DNA of 15,511 bases from Collinsella sp. (GCA_022720335.1 JAIHVJ010000033.1:1-15511), one strand, 5' to 3'; shown: positions 1 through 7,295, numbered from the stretch's first letter. A program made the numbers and translations. Notes: generated by a model not told the origin, from the sequence alone.

Positions 1-834
1 GACGAAGAGCGTGGGCCCGAGTTCTGCGGTGCTCGTATTCAGGGCATCTACCTGGAGGGTCCGTTCTTTACCATGAAGCACGTGGGCGCCCAGAACCCCG
101 CTTATCTGATCGACCCGTCCGAGGAAATTTTTGACGAGTGGCAGGAGGCCGCCGGCGGTCGTATCGTCAAGAGCGCCATGGCGGCCGAGCGCGATGGCGC
201 TGCCGCTTACGCCGCGGCTCTGAGCGCCAAGGGTGTCGTGACCTGCATTGGCCACTCCGATGCCACCTATGATGAGTGTGCCGCCGCCATCAATGCTGGC
301 GCCAGCTGCTTTACGCATACCTACAACGGCCAGCGCGGTCTGCATCACCGTGAGCCCGGTGTCGTCGGGGCCGCTATGACCACGCCCAACACCTATGCCG
401 AGATCATCTGCGACGGCAAACATGTGAACCCCGCTGCTATCAAGGCCCTGCTGCAGGCCAAGGGCTGGCAGCACACGGTGCTGATCACCGACTGCCTGGG
501 TTGCGGCGGCATGCCCGAGGGCAAGTACACCAGCGGCGGCATGGACGTCATTATGAAGGACAACCTTTGCTGGCTCGCCGATGGCTCTGCTATCGCCGGC
601 TCGGTGCTCACGCTCGCACAGGGCGTCAAGAACATCGTCGACTGGGGCCTTGCGAGCGCCGATATCGCCATTCGCATGGCGACTGAGGTGCCTGCGCGTT
701 CTGCTCACGTCGGGGATAAATGCGGCAGCATTATGCCTGGCCGCGACGCCGACTTTGTCGTGTTCAATCCCGACCTTACCCTGGTCGAGACGTATGTGGG
801 TGGCAACAGCGTCGGTAACGCGTTTACCGAGTAG
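1..834 (+). CDS. nagA: N-acetylhexosamine-6-phosphate deacetylase, 3' part (copy A)
   Basis: Open from the first base of the window (frame 1), so the gene begins upstream; 277 residues are visible and the N-terminal metal-binding HxH is outside. The reading starts DEERGPEFCGARIQGIYLEG and is about 93% identical (19 differences) to the complete copy at 9438-10607. Amidohydrolase-family NagA enzymes remove acetate from GlcNAc-6-P or GalNAc-6-P in the cytoplasm. Visible family motifs are LEGPF (metal-binding Glu), GHSDATYDE, FTHTYNG, and LITD, whose Asp is the catalytic residue in NagA. The stop at 832-834 is 32 bases before yhcH copy A, suggesting co-transcription. Specificity for GlcNAc-6-P versus GalNAc-6-P cannot be read from sequence; nearby agaS genes favour GalNAc-6-P (inference). 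Confidence 0.93.
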   Translation, partial: DEERGPEFCGARIQGIYLEGPFFTMKHVGAQNPAYLIDPSEEIFDEWQEAAGGRIVKSAMAAERDGAAAYAAALSAKGVVTCIGHSDATYDECAAAINAGASCFTHTYNGQRGLHHREPGVVGAAMTTPNTYAEIICDGKHVNPAAIKALLQAKGWQHTVLITDCLGCGGMPEGKYTSGGMDVIMKDNLCWLADGSAIAGSVLTLAQGVKNIVDWGLASADIAIRMATEVPARSAHVGDKCGSIMPGRDADFVVFNPDLTLVETYVGGNSVGNAFTE

Positions 835-866
835 CCGCCAAAGAAACGAACCGAGAGGGGATTTAG

Positions 867-1340
867 ATGATTTACGGTGCATTGGGCGATATCGAGGAGT
901 ACCGCGGAATGCTCAAGGGCCTCGACGTGCTGATCGACTGGCTCGAGGAGAACGACCCGGCGCAGCTCGAGGTCGGAAGCCATCCGATTCTGGGTGATAA
1001 GGTCTTTGCGAACGTCATGGCTCCCACGACGCGTCCCGAGGCCGAGGCTCACTACGAGACGCATCAGCGCTATCACGACCTGCAGATCGACGTCGAGGGT
1101 CGCGAGGCCTTTAAGGTCGCCACGGGCAGCCTGACGCTGGTCCAGGAGTTTGACGAGAAGGACGACTACGATTTGGTCGATTCCGACGTCTCGATCGCCG
1201 GCGATCTTGCTGACGATAAGTTCGCGCTGTTCGTTGCCGGCGAGCCTCACATGCCCACGCTCGAGTTCCCGGGTGATGGCGCACAGCCGGTCAAGAAGAT
1301 CTGCTTTAAGCTGCTTGCAGACGCTTACTGGGAGGAGTAA
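867..1340 (+). CDS. YhcH/YjgK/YiaL (DUF386) family protein, copy A
   Basis: 157 residues, the normal length for this single-domain cupin-like family. The core motif is THQRYHDLQIDVEGRE (residues 65-80), with the His, Asp and Gln conserved in the family, and the family's C-terminal lysine-containing stretch (VKKICFKL) is present. Known members are E. coli NanQ (YhcH), a sialic-acid anomerase, EbgC of the evolved beta-galactosidase, and TabA. An anomerase role on an amino sugar or its phosphate would fit the position right behind nagA, but that is inference. ATG preceded by GAGAGGGGA at good spacing. It differs from copy B only at residues 33 (Q/E), 76 (V/I), 108 (V/A) and 135 (P/S). Followed by a strong terminator, so it ends the upstream operon. 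Confidence 0.9.
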   Translation: MIYGALGDIEEYRGMLKGLDVLIDWLEENDPAQLEVGSHPILGDKVFANVMAPTTRPEAEAHYETHQRYHDLQIDVEGREAFKVATGSLTLVQEFDEKDDYDLVDSDVSIAGDLADDKFALFVAGEPHMPTLEFPGDGAQPVKKICFKLLADAYWEE

Positions 1341-1371
1341 CGCGCTGCTCGGCTGAGTTGTTCGCCTGATG

Positions 1372-1450
1372 GCGTGATTCCCCTAGGGAAATCACGCAAG
1401 GACCCCGCCAAATGTGTTTCCCCTAGGGGAATCACGTTTGGCGGGGTTTT
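1372..1450 (+). terminator. Double-palindrome terminator A
   Basis: Two palindromes share the core GTGATTCCCCTAGGG. The first (1372-1397) is a 13-bp-arm hairpin with one C/A mismatch. The second (1403-1446) has perfect outer arms CCCCGCCAAA / TTTGGCGGGG and an inner stem around CCCCTAGGGG, followed by TTTT: a canonical intrinsic terminator with an unusually long stem. Ends the nagA-yhcH transcript. A homologous pair lies at 13780-13857. Confidence 0.88.
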
Positions 1451-1538
1451 ATGTTTATGAATAGGGGAACTGAAGCCGTGACGATGCTTGGGTTGGCGCA
1501 CGCGCACTCAAATCGGCAACAACAAAGTAGATAAGCAT

Positions 1539-1566
1539 TTGAAGAAATGCGATTGAAACATAATGT
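1539..1566 (+). promoter_or_regulatory. Possible promoter of the bgaC-PTS operon
   Basis: TTGAAG (1539-1544) and TAATGT (1561-1566) are 16 bases apart and lie just upstream of the TGGTACATACCA operator. A second candidate -35, TTGAAA (1553-1558), has no well-spaced -10 partner. The match to sigma-70 consensus is only moderate; position relative to the operator is the main argument. Confidence 0.35.
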
Positions 1567-1590
1567 AACTAGTATGAAATAGTGGATAGC

Positions 1591-1602
1591 TGGTACATAC
1601 CA
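1591..1602 (+). promoter_or_regulatory. Probable GntR/HutC-family operator
   Basis: TGGTACATACCA is a perfect inverted repeat, TGGTA-CA-TACCA. It resembles the operators of HutC-type GntR regulators of amino-sugar genes (NagR/DasR type, TGGT-N4-ACCA). It lies 222 bases upstream of the beta-galactosidase start in an AT-rich region, and a HutC-type regulator is encoded in the same cluster at 7308-8042. The regulator-site pairing is inferred. Confidence 0.55.
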
Positions 1603-1694
1603 CCTTTCAAATATAGAATCGTTAGAAATCTATAGTTAAAAGTAATTTACCAGCGGGTTTATATTTTGTTCATTAAAGCCGTTCATCGCCATTT

Positions 1695-1708
1695 CGCTAC
1701 CGTTTACG
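1695..1708 (+). promoter_or_regulatory. cre-like / LacI-type operator candidate
   Basis: CGCTACCGTTTACG matches 12 of 14 positions of the catabolite-response consensus TGNWANCGNTTWCA; only the two outermost bases differ. It lies in the bgaC leader downstream of the candidate promoter. Whether this lineage uses a CcpA-like regulator is unknown to me, so this is a weak call. Confidence 0.22.
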
Positions 1709-1824
1709 GACCACTTCAGATTCTGTCTACATAATTGCGTTAATGCGTCCATAATAGGCAAGGCGTTTAGCCGAGGGCCGAGGAACCGGCATCCGCGTCG
1801 TAGAGCACGAAGATCGGGAGTAGC

Positions 1825-3621
1825 ATGCATTCGTTTAAGATCACCAATCAATTCCTACTTGATGATGAGCCGTTCACCATCTTGTCGGGGGCGATTCACT
1901 ATATGCGTGTTCATCCGAGCGACTGGCACCACTCGCTCTATAACCTTAAGGCTCTTGGGTTTAATACGGTCGAAACGTATGTACCGTGGAATCTTCATGA
2001 GCCAAAGCCTGGCGTCTTCGATTTTTCTGGCTCAATCGATTTGGCGGCATTTCTTGATGAGGCAGCATCGCTCGGTCTGTATGCAATTGTTCGGCCCTCT
2101 CCGTTTATTTGTGCAGAATGGGAATTTGGCGGCATGCCAGCATGGCTGCTGCGCGAACATGATATGAGGCCGCGTAGCAGCGACACCAAATTTCTTGCTC
2201 ACGTTGCGCAGTACTACGACCATCTCATGCCGATACTCGTCTCGCGTCAGATTGACAAGGGCGGAAATATCATCATGATGCAGGTTGAAAACGAGTATGG
2301 ATCATATTGCGAGGATAAGGACTATCTTCGCGCGATTCGTCGCCTTATGGTCGAGCGTGGGGTTTCCGTGCCCCTTTGTACTTCCGATGGCCCGTGGCGT
2401 GGGTGCCTTCGTGCCGGTACGCTCATTGACGATGATGTGTTGTGCACCGGCAACTTTGGTTCTCATGCAAAGGAGAACTTTGAGGCTCTTTCTGCTTTTC
2501 ACAAGGAGCATGGAAAACAATGGCCTCTTATGTGCATGGAGTTGTGGGACGGCTGGTTCAATCGCTATGGGGAGAACGTCATCAGACGCGATCCCGAAGA
2601 TCTTGCCTCTTGCGTTCGCGAGGTGCTCGAGCTTGGAGGATCTTTAAACCTCTACATGTTTCATGGAGGCACCAACTTTGGATTTATGAACGGATGTTCT
2701 GCACGCCATACGCATGACCTGCACCAGGTGACATCATATGACTACGATGCTCCATTGGACGAACAGGGCAACCCGACCGAGAAATACTTCGCAATTCAAA
2801 GGACAGTTCACGAGCTGTATCCCGATATCGCGCAAAGCAAGCCGTTAACAAAAAAGGCGTTTTCCATGCCCGATATTTCGGTGAGTGAGCGCGTAAGTCT
2901 CTTTAATGTGCTCGATATTCTTTCGGAGCCGATTGAAGCCCAATATCCTATGCCCATGGAAGAGATGGGTCAGTCGTATGGATATACGTTATATACCACG
3001 ACTGTCGAGCGTGACCGTGCAGATGAAGAGCGTATTCGGGTTATTGACGCCCGCGACCGCGCTCAGGTGTTTGTGAACGGTGACAAGGTGGCGACGCAGT
3101 ATCAGGAGCACATCGGGGAAGATATTCACTGCGTTCTTCCCTGTGAACACAACCGCCTGGATGTTCTGACCGAGGATATGGGTCGCGTCAATTATGGTCA
3201 CAAATTGCTCGCTGATACGCAGCATAAGGGCATTAGGACAGGAGTTTGCGTTGATCTTCACTTTGTTACCGGTTGGGAGATGCGTTGTCTGTCACTCGAT
3301 AACATCGATAATCTTGATTATTCCGCCGGCTGGGTAGAGGGGCAACCTTCCTTTTATCGCGCAAAGTTTGATATATCTGAGCCGGCTGATACCTTTATCG
3401 ACACTACGGGTTTTGGAAAGGGTGTGGCATTCGTAAACGGAACGAATGTCGGACGTTTTTGGGATAAGGGTCCCGTCATGACGCTCTATGTTCCGCACGG
3501 TTTATTACACCCTGGTACCAATGAACTCGTTATGTTCGAAACAGAGGGCGTGTATGATGCGAAAATCTCCCTTCGCTCTGAGCCCGTTATCCGTACACTT
3601 GAACAAGAAGGAGTTGAGTAG
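1825..3621 (+). CDS. bgaC: GH35 beta-galactosidase, cytoplasmic (BgaC type)
   Basis: 598 residues, the usual size of compact bacterial GH35 enzymes such as pneumococcal BgaC. The N-terminal TIM barrel opens with the family motif GAIHYMRVHPSDW (22-34), then NTVETYVPWNLHEP (47-60). The acid/base Glu is E157 in VENEYGSY, and the nucleophile is E239 in MELWDGWFN. C-terminal beta-sandwich domains follow, including the typical GFGKGVAFVNGTNVGRFWDKGP stretch near 530-552. No signal peptide, so it acts on imported sugar; BgaC enzymes prefer terminal beta-1,3-linked galactose. ATG chosen because GGGAG lies 4 bases upstream and the conserved N-terminus begins a few residues later. The IIB gene starts 2 bases after its stop. 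Codon use is more AT-rich than in nagA or agaS. Confidence 0.95.
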   Translation: MHSFKITNQFLLDDEPFTILSGAIHYMRVHPSDWHHSLYNLKALGFNTVETYVPWNLHEPKPGVFDFSGSIDLAAFLDEAASLGLYAIVRPSPFICAEWEFGGMPAWLLREHDMRPRSSDTKFLAHVAQYYDHLMPILVSRQIDKGGNIIMMQVENEYGSYCEDKDYLRAIRRLMVERGVSVPLCTSDGPWRGCLRAGTLIDDDVLCTGNFGSHAKENFEALSAFHKEHGKQWPLMCMELWDGWFNRYGENVIRRDPEDLASCVREVLELGGSLNLYMFHGGTNFGFMNGCSARHTHDLHQVTSYDYDAPLDEQGNPTEKYFAIQRTVHELYPDIAQSKPLTKKAFSMPDISVSERVSLFNVLDILSEPIEAQYPMPMEEMGQSYGYTLYTTTVERDRADEERIRVIDARDRAQVFVNGDKVATQYQEHIGEDIHCVLPCEHNRLDVLTEDMGRVNYGHKLLADTQHKGIRTGVCVDLHFVTGWEMRCLSLDNIDNLDYSAGWVEGQPSFYRAKFDISEPADTFIDTTGFGKGVAFVNGTNVGRFWDKGPVMTLYVPHGLLHPGTNELVMFETEGVYDAKISLRSEPVIRTLEQEGVE

Positions 3622-3623
3622 AA

Positions 3624-4088
3624 ATGATTGTAGGCGCACGAATCGACTTTCGCTTGATTCACGGACAGGTGGCAAACCTCTGGTCTAACGCCCGTCAGGT
3701 AAGCCGCTTCATGGTAGTTGACGACGAGGTATCGCAAGATGCTACCCAAAAGCAGGTTCTTCGCATGGCTTGCCCGGCAACTGTGAAGTTGTCCGTGCTT
3801 CCTGTCGACAAGGCCGCTGCCAACATCACTGCTGGCAAATATGATGCGCAACGTCTCTTCATTGTTGCGAAAAAGCCTGAGGTCTACGTTCGACTTTTGG
3901 AACAAGGTGTTAAGCTTGAGCAGCTCATCGTCGGTAATATGACGACAATGGAGCCGGTCAAGAAGCTGAATCGCAACATTAGTTGCGACCAGGGGGACCT
4001 TGACGCATTTGCCAAACTCAAGGCCGATAATCTTCCTATTGTCATTCAGTTGACGCCGCAGGATAACCCAGAGGCTCTCACGCTCTAG
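3624..4088 (+). CDS. PTS system mannose-family IIB component
   Basis: 154 residues, typical of mannose/sorbose-family IIB domains. The phosphorylated His is H13 in RIDFRLIHGQVANLW. This cytoplasmic subunit takes the phosphate from IIA and passes it to the sugar crossing IIC/IID. The remainder follows the IIB fold (VVDDEVSQD, then QLIVGNMTTMEPVKKLN). ATG with AAGGAG (3608-3613) inside the end of bgaC, spacing 10, indicating coupled translation. Order bgaC-IIB-IIC-IID is the same as in the pneumococcal bgaC/gadVWEF locus, so the substrate is probably galacto-N-biose or lacto-N-biose (inference). A 93-base gap with a weak CCGTG/CACGG hairpin (4105-4124) separates it from IIC. Confidence 0.94.
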   Translation: MIVGARIDFRLIHGQVANLWSNARQVSRFMVVDDEVSQDATQKQVLRMACPATVKLSVLPVDKAAANITAGKYDAQRLFIVAKKPEVYVRLLEQGVKLEQLIVGNMTTMEPVKKLNRNISCDQGDLDAFAKLKADNLPIVIQLTPQDNPEALTL

Positions 4089-4181
4089 TCGAATTAACGC
4101 TAGGCCGTGAAGGGGGATGCACGGTTTATATAAGCGTATTGGTATTGTAGAAACTGTTACACCTTAAATAAGGAGTTTACC

Positions 4182-5069
4182 ATGATTGCTTGGTGGCAGA
4201 TTCTTCTGTTAACCCTGTATGCGGGTTATCAGATTATGGATGAGCTGAACTGGTACACCTGTGCCGGCTCAGCCGTCTTCTCTGGTATGATTACCGGTTT
4301 GATTATGGGCGACCTGCAGACTGGCCTGTTTATCGGCGGCAGCATGCAGCTCACCGTCCTGGGCGTTGGTACCTTTGGCGGCGCCTCTCGTATCGATGCC
4401 AACTCCGGCACTCTGGTCGCCACTGCCTTTGCCGTGGGTGCGGGCATGAATCCCGAGACGGCTCTTGCCGCCATCGGCGTACCTGTCGCTGCCATTCTCG
4501 TTTACACCGATATCGCCGGCCGTTTCGCCAACACGTTCTTCGGTCACATGTGCGATGCCGATATCGAGAAGATGAACTGGGGCGCCTACAACGTACACTA
4601 CTTGCTCGGTGCCGTTTCCTGGATGTTGTCCCGCATGATTCCGGTCTTCCTGGCTCTCGCATTTGGCCAGGGCGTGGTCGAGGGCATCACCACCGCCCTT
4701 AACGGCGACTGGAAGTGGCTGGGTGACGGTCTGTCTGTTGCTGGCGGTGCCTTGCCCGCCGTTGGCTTCGCCATTCTGCTCCGTTACCTGCCGGTCAAAA
4801 AGCACGTCGCCTACCTGCTGCTCGGCTTTGTAGTCGCCGCCCTGTTTGGTACGGCCTTCACGAGCATCATGAACCTCAACGCCAACATCGTCGCTGTGAA
4901 CGGTGCGCTTGGTAAGGGCGCCGTGGATATGGTCGGTATGTTCAATAACATGTCGATGCTGGCGATCGCTATTATTGGCTTTGCTCTGTCTTTGCTGTAC
5001 TACAAGAACAACCAGCGTCCCGTCGCTGCTGCTGGCGCTGCGGAGGGAGACGACGACGATGAGCTCTAA
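4182..5069 (+). CDS. PTS system mannose-family IIC component
   Basis: 295 residues. Integral membrane subunit forming the sugar pathway together with IID. Hydrophobic segments run through most of the length (about 2-20, 30-60, 80-108, 140-165, 185-203, 208-228, 255-277). The family signature GSMQLTVLGVGTFGGAS lies near 53-69, followed by a probable DAN loop. The C-terminus is a soluble acidic tail, EGDDDDEL. TAAGGAG 6 bases before ATG makes the start clear. The last 11 bases overlap the IID start, so translation of the two is coupled. More GC-rich than the preceding bgaC. Confidence 0.95.
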   Translation: MIAWWQILLLTLYAGYQIMDELNWYTCAGSAVFSGMITGLIMGDLQTGLFIGGSMQLTVLGVGTFGGASRIDANSGTLVATAFAVGAGMNPETALAAIGVPVAAILVYTDIAGRFANTFFGHMCDADIEKMNWGAYNVHYLLGAVSWMLSRMIPVFLALAFGQGVVEGITTALNGDWKWLGDGLSVAGGALPAVGFAILLRYLPVKKHVAYLLLGFVVAALFGTAFTSIMNLNANIVAVNGALGKGAVDMVGMFNNMSMLAIAIIGFALSLLYYKNNQRPVAAAGAAEGDDDDEL

Positions 5070-5898
5070 TGAGAAACTCGCCAATGGCACCACTGGCTAC
5101 AAGATTACCAAGGACGACCTTGCGCAGATCAACCGTCGTAACCTGTTTGGTTTCCAGGATGGTTGGAACTACGAGCGCATGCAGCACTCTGGTTATCTCT
5201 GGATTATCCTGCCCACGCTGCGCAAGCTGTACGGTGACGGCACGCCGGAGCTAAAGGAAGCCTGCCGCGCCCAGTGCGCACCGTTCTTCAACACCTCAAA
5301 CTTCCTCAACACGATCATCACCGGTATCGATTTGGCGATCGAGGAAGAGGAGGGCATTGAGGGCCTCGAGGCTGTTGCCGGTCTCAAGACTGGTCTCATG
5401 GGACCGCTGGCTTCCATCGGCGATTCCATCTTCGGTTCGCTGCTCCCGACCATTTTCGGCGCTCTGGCTGCCAATATGGCCATGAACGGCAACCCCTTGG
5501 GTATCTTCATCTGGGTCGTCGTGAACATCCTTGTTGACTGGTTCCGCTGCAAGCAGACCCACATGGCCTATGAGCAGGGTATGAAGCTCGTCACCACCAT
5601 GAGCGATCGCCTGAATGCGTTGACCGACGCGGCCTCCGTAATGGGTGTCTTTATGGTCGGTGCTCTGGTCGCAACCAATGTCGGTATCGTTATTGCGGCG
5701 AAGCCTGTTATCGGCGGCGTTACCGTTGACTTGCAGAACATCTGCAATATGATTTGCCCCAAGCTGGTTCCTGCCGCACTCGTCGGCTTCGTATACTGGC
5801 TCCTCGGTAAGAAGGGCATGACCTCGACGAAGGCCATCTTTATCGTCTTGGTTCTGTCCATTGCCTTGGGTGCATTCGGTATCATTTGCAAGGGCTAA
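5059..5898 (+). CDS. PTS system mannose-family IID component
   Basis: 279 residues from ATG 5059. This start follows the purine-rich GGAGGGAGA (5042-5050), overlaps IIC by 11 bases, and is followed by the normal IID N-terminus: ITKDDLAQINRRNLFGFQDG then WNYERMQHSGY. IID proteins have a large cytoplasmic N-terminal half and C-terminal membrane segments. Here the family stretch GLKTGLMGPLASIGDSIFGS (about 109-128) and C-terminal hydrophobic helices (near 135-160, 195-215, 232-248, 258-277) are present. An open reading upstream of 5059 is out of family and is the shadow of IIC. It pairs with IIC to form the transporter. A strong terminator lies 43 bases downstream. Confidence 0.95.
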   Translation: MSSNEKLANGTTGYKITKDDLAQINRRNLFGFQDGWNYERMQHSGYLWIILPTLRKLYGDGTPELKEACRAQCAPFFNTSNFLNTIITGIDLAIEEEEGIEGLEAVAGLKTGLMGPLASIGDSIFGSLLPTIFGALAANMAMNGNPLGIFIWVVVNILVDWFRCKQTHMAYEQGMKLVTTMSDRLNALTDAASVMGVFMVGALVATNVGIVIAAKPVIGGVTVDLQNICNMICPKLVPAALVGFVYWLLGKKGMTSTKAIFIVLVLSIALGAFGIICKG

Positions 5899-5940
5899 AT
5901 ACCCCATATTGTCACGGCATTTGAGCCTCAATTGAGACGT

Positions 5941-6004
5941 GGCGCACACCTCCAAGGCGACTTTATCGCCATATCCCCTGGAGTGTGCGCCTCTTTTGTT
6001 TTGT
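5941..6004 (+). terminator. Intrinsic terminator after PTS IID
   Basis: Outer arms GGCGCACAC (5941-5949) and GTGTGCGCC (5983-5991) pair perfectly. Further pairing of TCCAAGG with CCCTGGA continues the stem across a bulge, and an inner GGCGA/CGCC hairpin sits inside. The right arm is followed by TCTTTTGTTTTG. It lies inside the cluster, between IID and the genes leading to IIA. Confidence 0.82.
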
Positions 6005-6086
6005 CGGACACCGCTGTTCATAGGCGGTTATGCAGTCATCGTGTTCGATTAATTCCTTAAGGCTGCCTTGAAGGGAATATAGTGCA

Positions 6087-6710
6087 ATGCCATTTTGGAT
6101 CGTCCTGTTTATTTGTGTTGTCGTGGCTTATTTCGCTGTGACCGAAGGAGCGAAAAAATACTTCGATATGAAATTGCAGGTATTGTTTAACTTGGGCTTA
6201 TACCAAGATTGCATAGACCTGCTCGATCGCAAACTTGCGCGCATAGTAATGTCTACGTATAAGCAGTATTACCTGCGTTTCACGATCTATGAAGCTGCTG
6301 ATATGGACGCATATGCAGATCGAATGCTTGACCACTTGCTGGAGATGCCGTGCAGCGACAAACAACGTCGACAGCTTGCGGTTCGCGCCTTTAATTTCTA
6401 TATCAAGACGGGTGACCGGAAGCGGGCGGCGTCCATGTTGGAAGAGATGCGCCCCATCGTGTCGAAGGGCATTTTGGCGGACAGTCAATTAACCTACGAC
6501 ATAGTCTTTTGCCGTCGGCATGATAAGATCGATGAGATGGAAGCTATGCTGGATACGAGCGACCTTGGGTTACGCGGAAAGCTCTATCTGCTGCTTTCAT
6601 ATCAATATGAGAGCAGCGGGAACAAGGGCGAAGCACTTAGATATCGCAACCTTGAAAAGCAGCTTAGAGACGCTCACAGACCTCCCACGATAAAACATAA
6701 TACTCACTAA
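6087..6710 (+). CDS. Membrane-anchored helical-repeat (TPR-like) protein, function unknown
   Basis: 207 residues. Residues 3-18 (WIVLFICVVVAYFAV) form a single N-terminal hydrophobic helix with no signal-peptidase site visible, so it probably anchors the protein. The rest is soluble and predicted helical, with TPR/SEL1-like spacing of aromatic and small residues, e.g. LFNLGLYQDCIDLLDRKL (33-50), RAFNFYIKTGDRKRAASMLE (99-118) and LLLSYQYESSGNKGEALRYR (168-187). No enzyme motif seen. ATG with AAGGGA 11 bases upstream. It lies between IID, after a terminator, and IIA, in AT-richer DNA like IIA and the regulator. I do not recognise a named family. A scaffold or membrane partner for the PTS is only a guess from position. 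Confidence 0.8.
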   Translation: MPFWIVLFICVVVAYFAVTEGAKKYFDMKLQVLFNLGLYQDCIDLLDRKLARIVMSTYKQYYLRFTIYEAADMDAYADRMLDHLLEMPCSDKQRRQLAVRAFNFYIKTGDRKRAASMLEEMRPIVSKGILADSQLTYDIVFCRRHDKIDEMEAMLDTSDLGLRGKLYLLLSYQYESSGNKGEALRYRNLEKQLRDAHRPPTIKHNTH

Positions 6711-6733
6711 ACTTTAATGATGCAGTGGTCGTA

Positions 6734-6754
6734 AGAGCCCTTTTGAGGGGTTCT
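6734..6754 (+). other. Short hairpin between the TPR-like gene and IIA
   Basis: AGAGCCCT and GGGGTTCT pair over 8 positions (two G-U pairs) around the loop TTTGA. No T-tract follows, so it is unlikely to terminate; it could affect mRNA processing or stability. Confidence 0.3.
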
Positions 6755-6791
6755 ATGGCTAGAGAAAGCGAACGGTAGAAAGGTAGATAGA

Positions 6792-7220
6792 ATGATTGGA
6801 TTTGTACTAACTGGTCACGGTCAGTTTGCACCTGGTTTGAAAAGCGCTGTGGATATGGTCGCCGGCGAACAACCTAATTTTGAGGTAGTTCCTTTTGCGG
6901 GCTCGGAGGCGGTTACTTTTGGTGATGATTTGCGAACCTGCATTGCCAAGATGCGTCAAGCTTGTGATGGCGTATTGGTGTTTGTTGATTTGCTTGGCGG
7001 TACTCCGTTCAATCAAGCTATCCCAATGACGACTGAGCTCGATAACGTGACCGTTGTCACCGGAACAAATCTACCTATGCTGGTGGAGCTCGTTATGACG
7101 CGTGCGTTTGGAGACCCAACGCTTGATGAACTTGCCGAACGCGCACGGGTCGTTGGTCGTGAGGGAGTCGATCTCAAGAAACTCGAGAGTGCTGACATTG
7201 ATGAAGACGATGAGATGTAG
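6792..7220 (+). CDS. PTS system mannose-family IIA component
   Basis: 142 residues, the standard length of an EIIA-Man domain. The phospho-accepting His is H9 in LTGHGQFAPGL; the second conserved region is VLVFVDLLGGTPFNQA (61-76). This cytoplasmic subunit is phosphorylated by HPr and donates to H13 of IIB (3624-4088), completing the EII set. AAAGG lies about 9 bases before ATG. The C-terminus is unusually acidic (SADIDEDDEM). It is separated from the IIB-IIC-IID genes by a terminator and a gene of unknown function, unlike the contiguous order seen in streptococci. Confidence 0.94.
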   Translation: MIGFVLTGHGQFAPGLKSAVDMVAGEQPNFEVVPFAGSEAVTFGDDLRTCIAKMRQACDGVLVFVDLLGGTPFNQAIPMTTELDNVTVVTGTNLPMLVELVMTRAFGDPTLDELAERARVVGREGVDLKKLESADIDEDDEM

Positions 7221-7295
7221 TGTCGCTATTAGCCCATTTATGGGACATGTTGGTGCGTTACCTGAAGGCTGAAGTATTGGTCAATTGCTCATTAC

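Larger units (their letters stand above)
703..1468 (+). repeat. Long direct repeat, left copy (nagA 3' end + yhcH + terminator)
   Basis: This segment recurs in the same orientation at 13111-13875 with a constant offset of 12,408 bases and only one indel, in the terminator stem. It covers the last 44 codons of nagA, the spacer, all of yhcH and both terminator palindromes, ending at the shared string TGAATAGGG. Within yhcH the copies differ at 24 of 474 positions (about 95% identity). Similarity weakens at the left end. The repeats flank the beta-galactosidase/PTS/agaS/nagA cassette. Confidence 0.9.
1469..1824 (+). other. AT-rich leader upstream of the beta-galactosidase gene
   Basis: About 355 bases with no convincing gene. 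The first two thirds are markedly AT-rich compared with the flanks, as expected for a promoter region, and hold the operator at 1591-1602 and a cre-like element at 1695-1708. The last 75 bases (about 1750-1824) become GC-rich again. One frame there reads ARRLAEGRGTGIRVVEHEDR and ends at TAG 1821-1823, just before the bgaC start, with stops immediately upstream. It may be a scrap of an older gene tail or chance. Confidence 0.5.

Noticed and set aside
1372..1446. Repeated palindromes considered as a short CRISPR-like array
   Set aside because: Only two units, each a self-complementary hairpin with no spacers of uniform length, ending in a U-tract: a terminator structure.
1510..1525. AATCGGCAACAA near 1511 recurs near 14629 beside the tRNA; considered as an attachment-site core
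   Set aside because: A 12-base match is expected by chance several times in 15 kb. It is not inside the tRNA, and there is no integrase in the window.
1636..1851. 71-codon minus-strand frame in the bgaC leader
   Set aside because: No ribosome site or recognisable motif, overlaps the bgaC start, and lies in AT-rich regulatory DNA.
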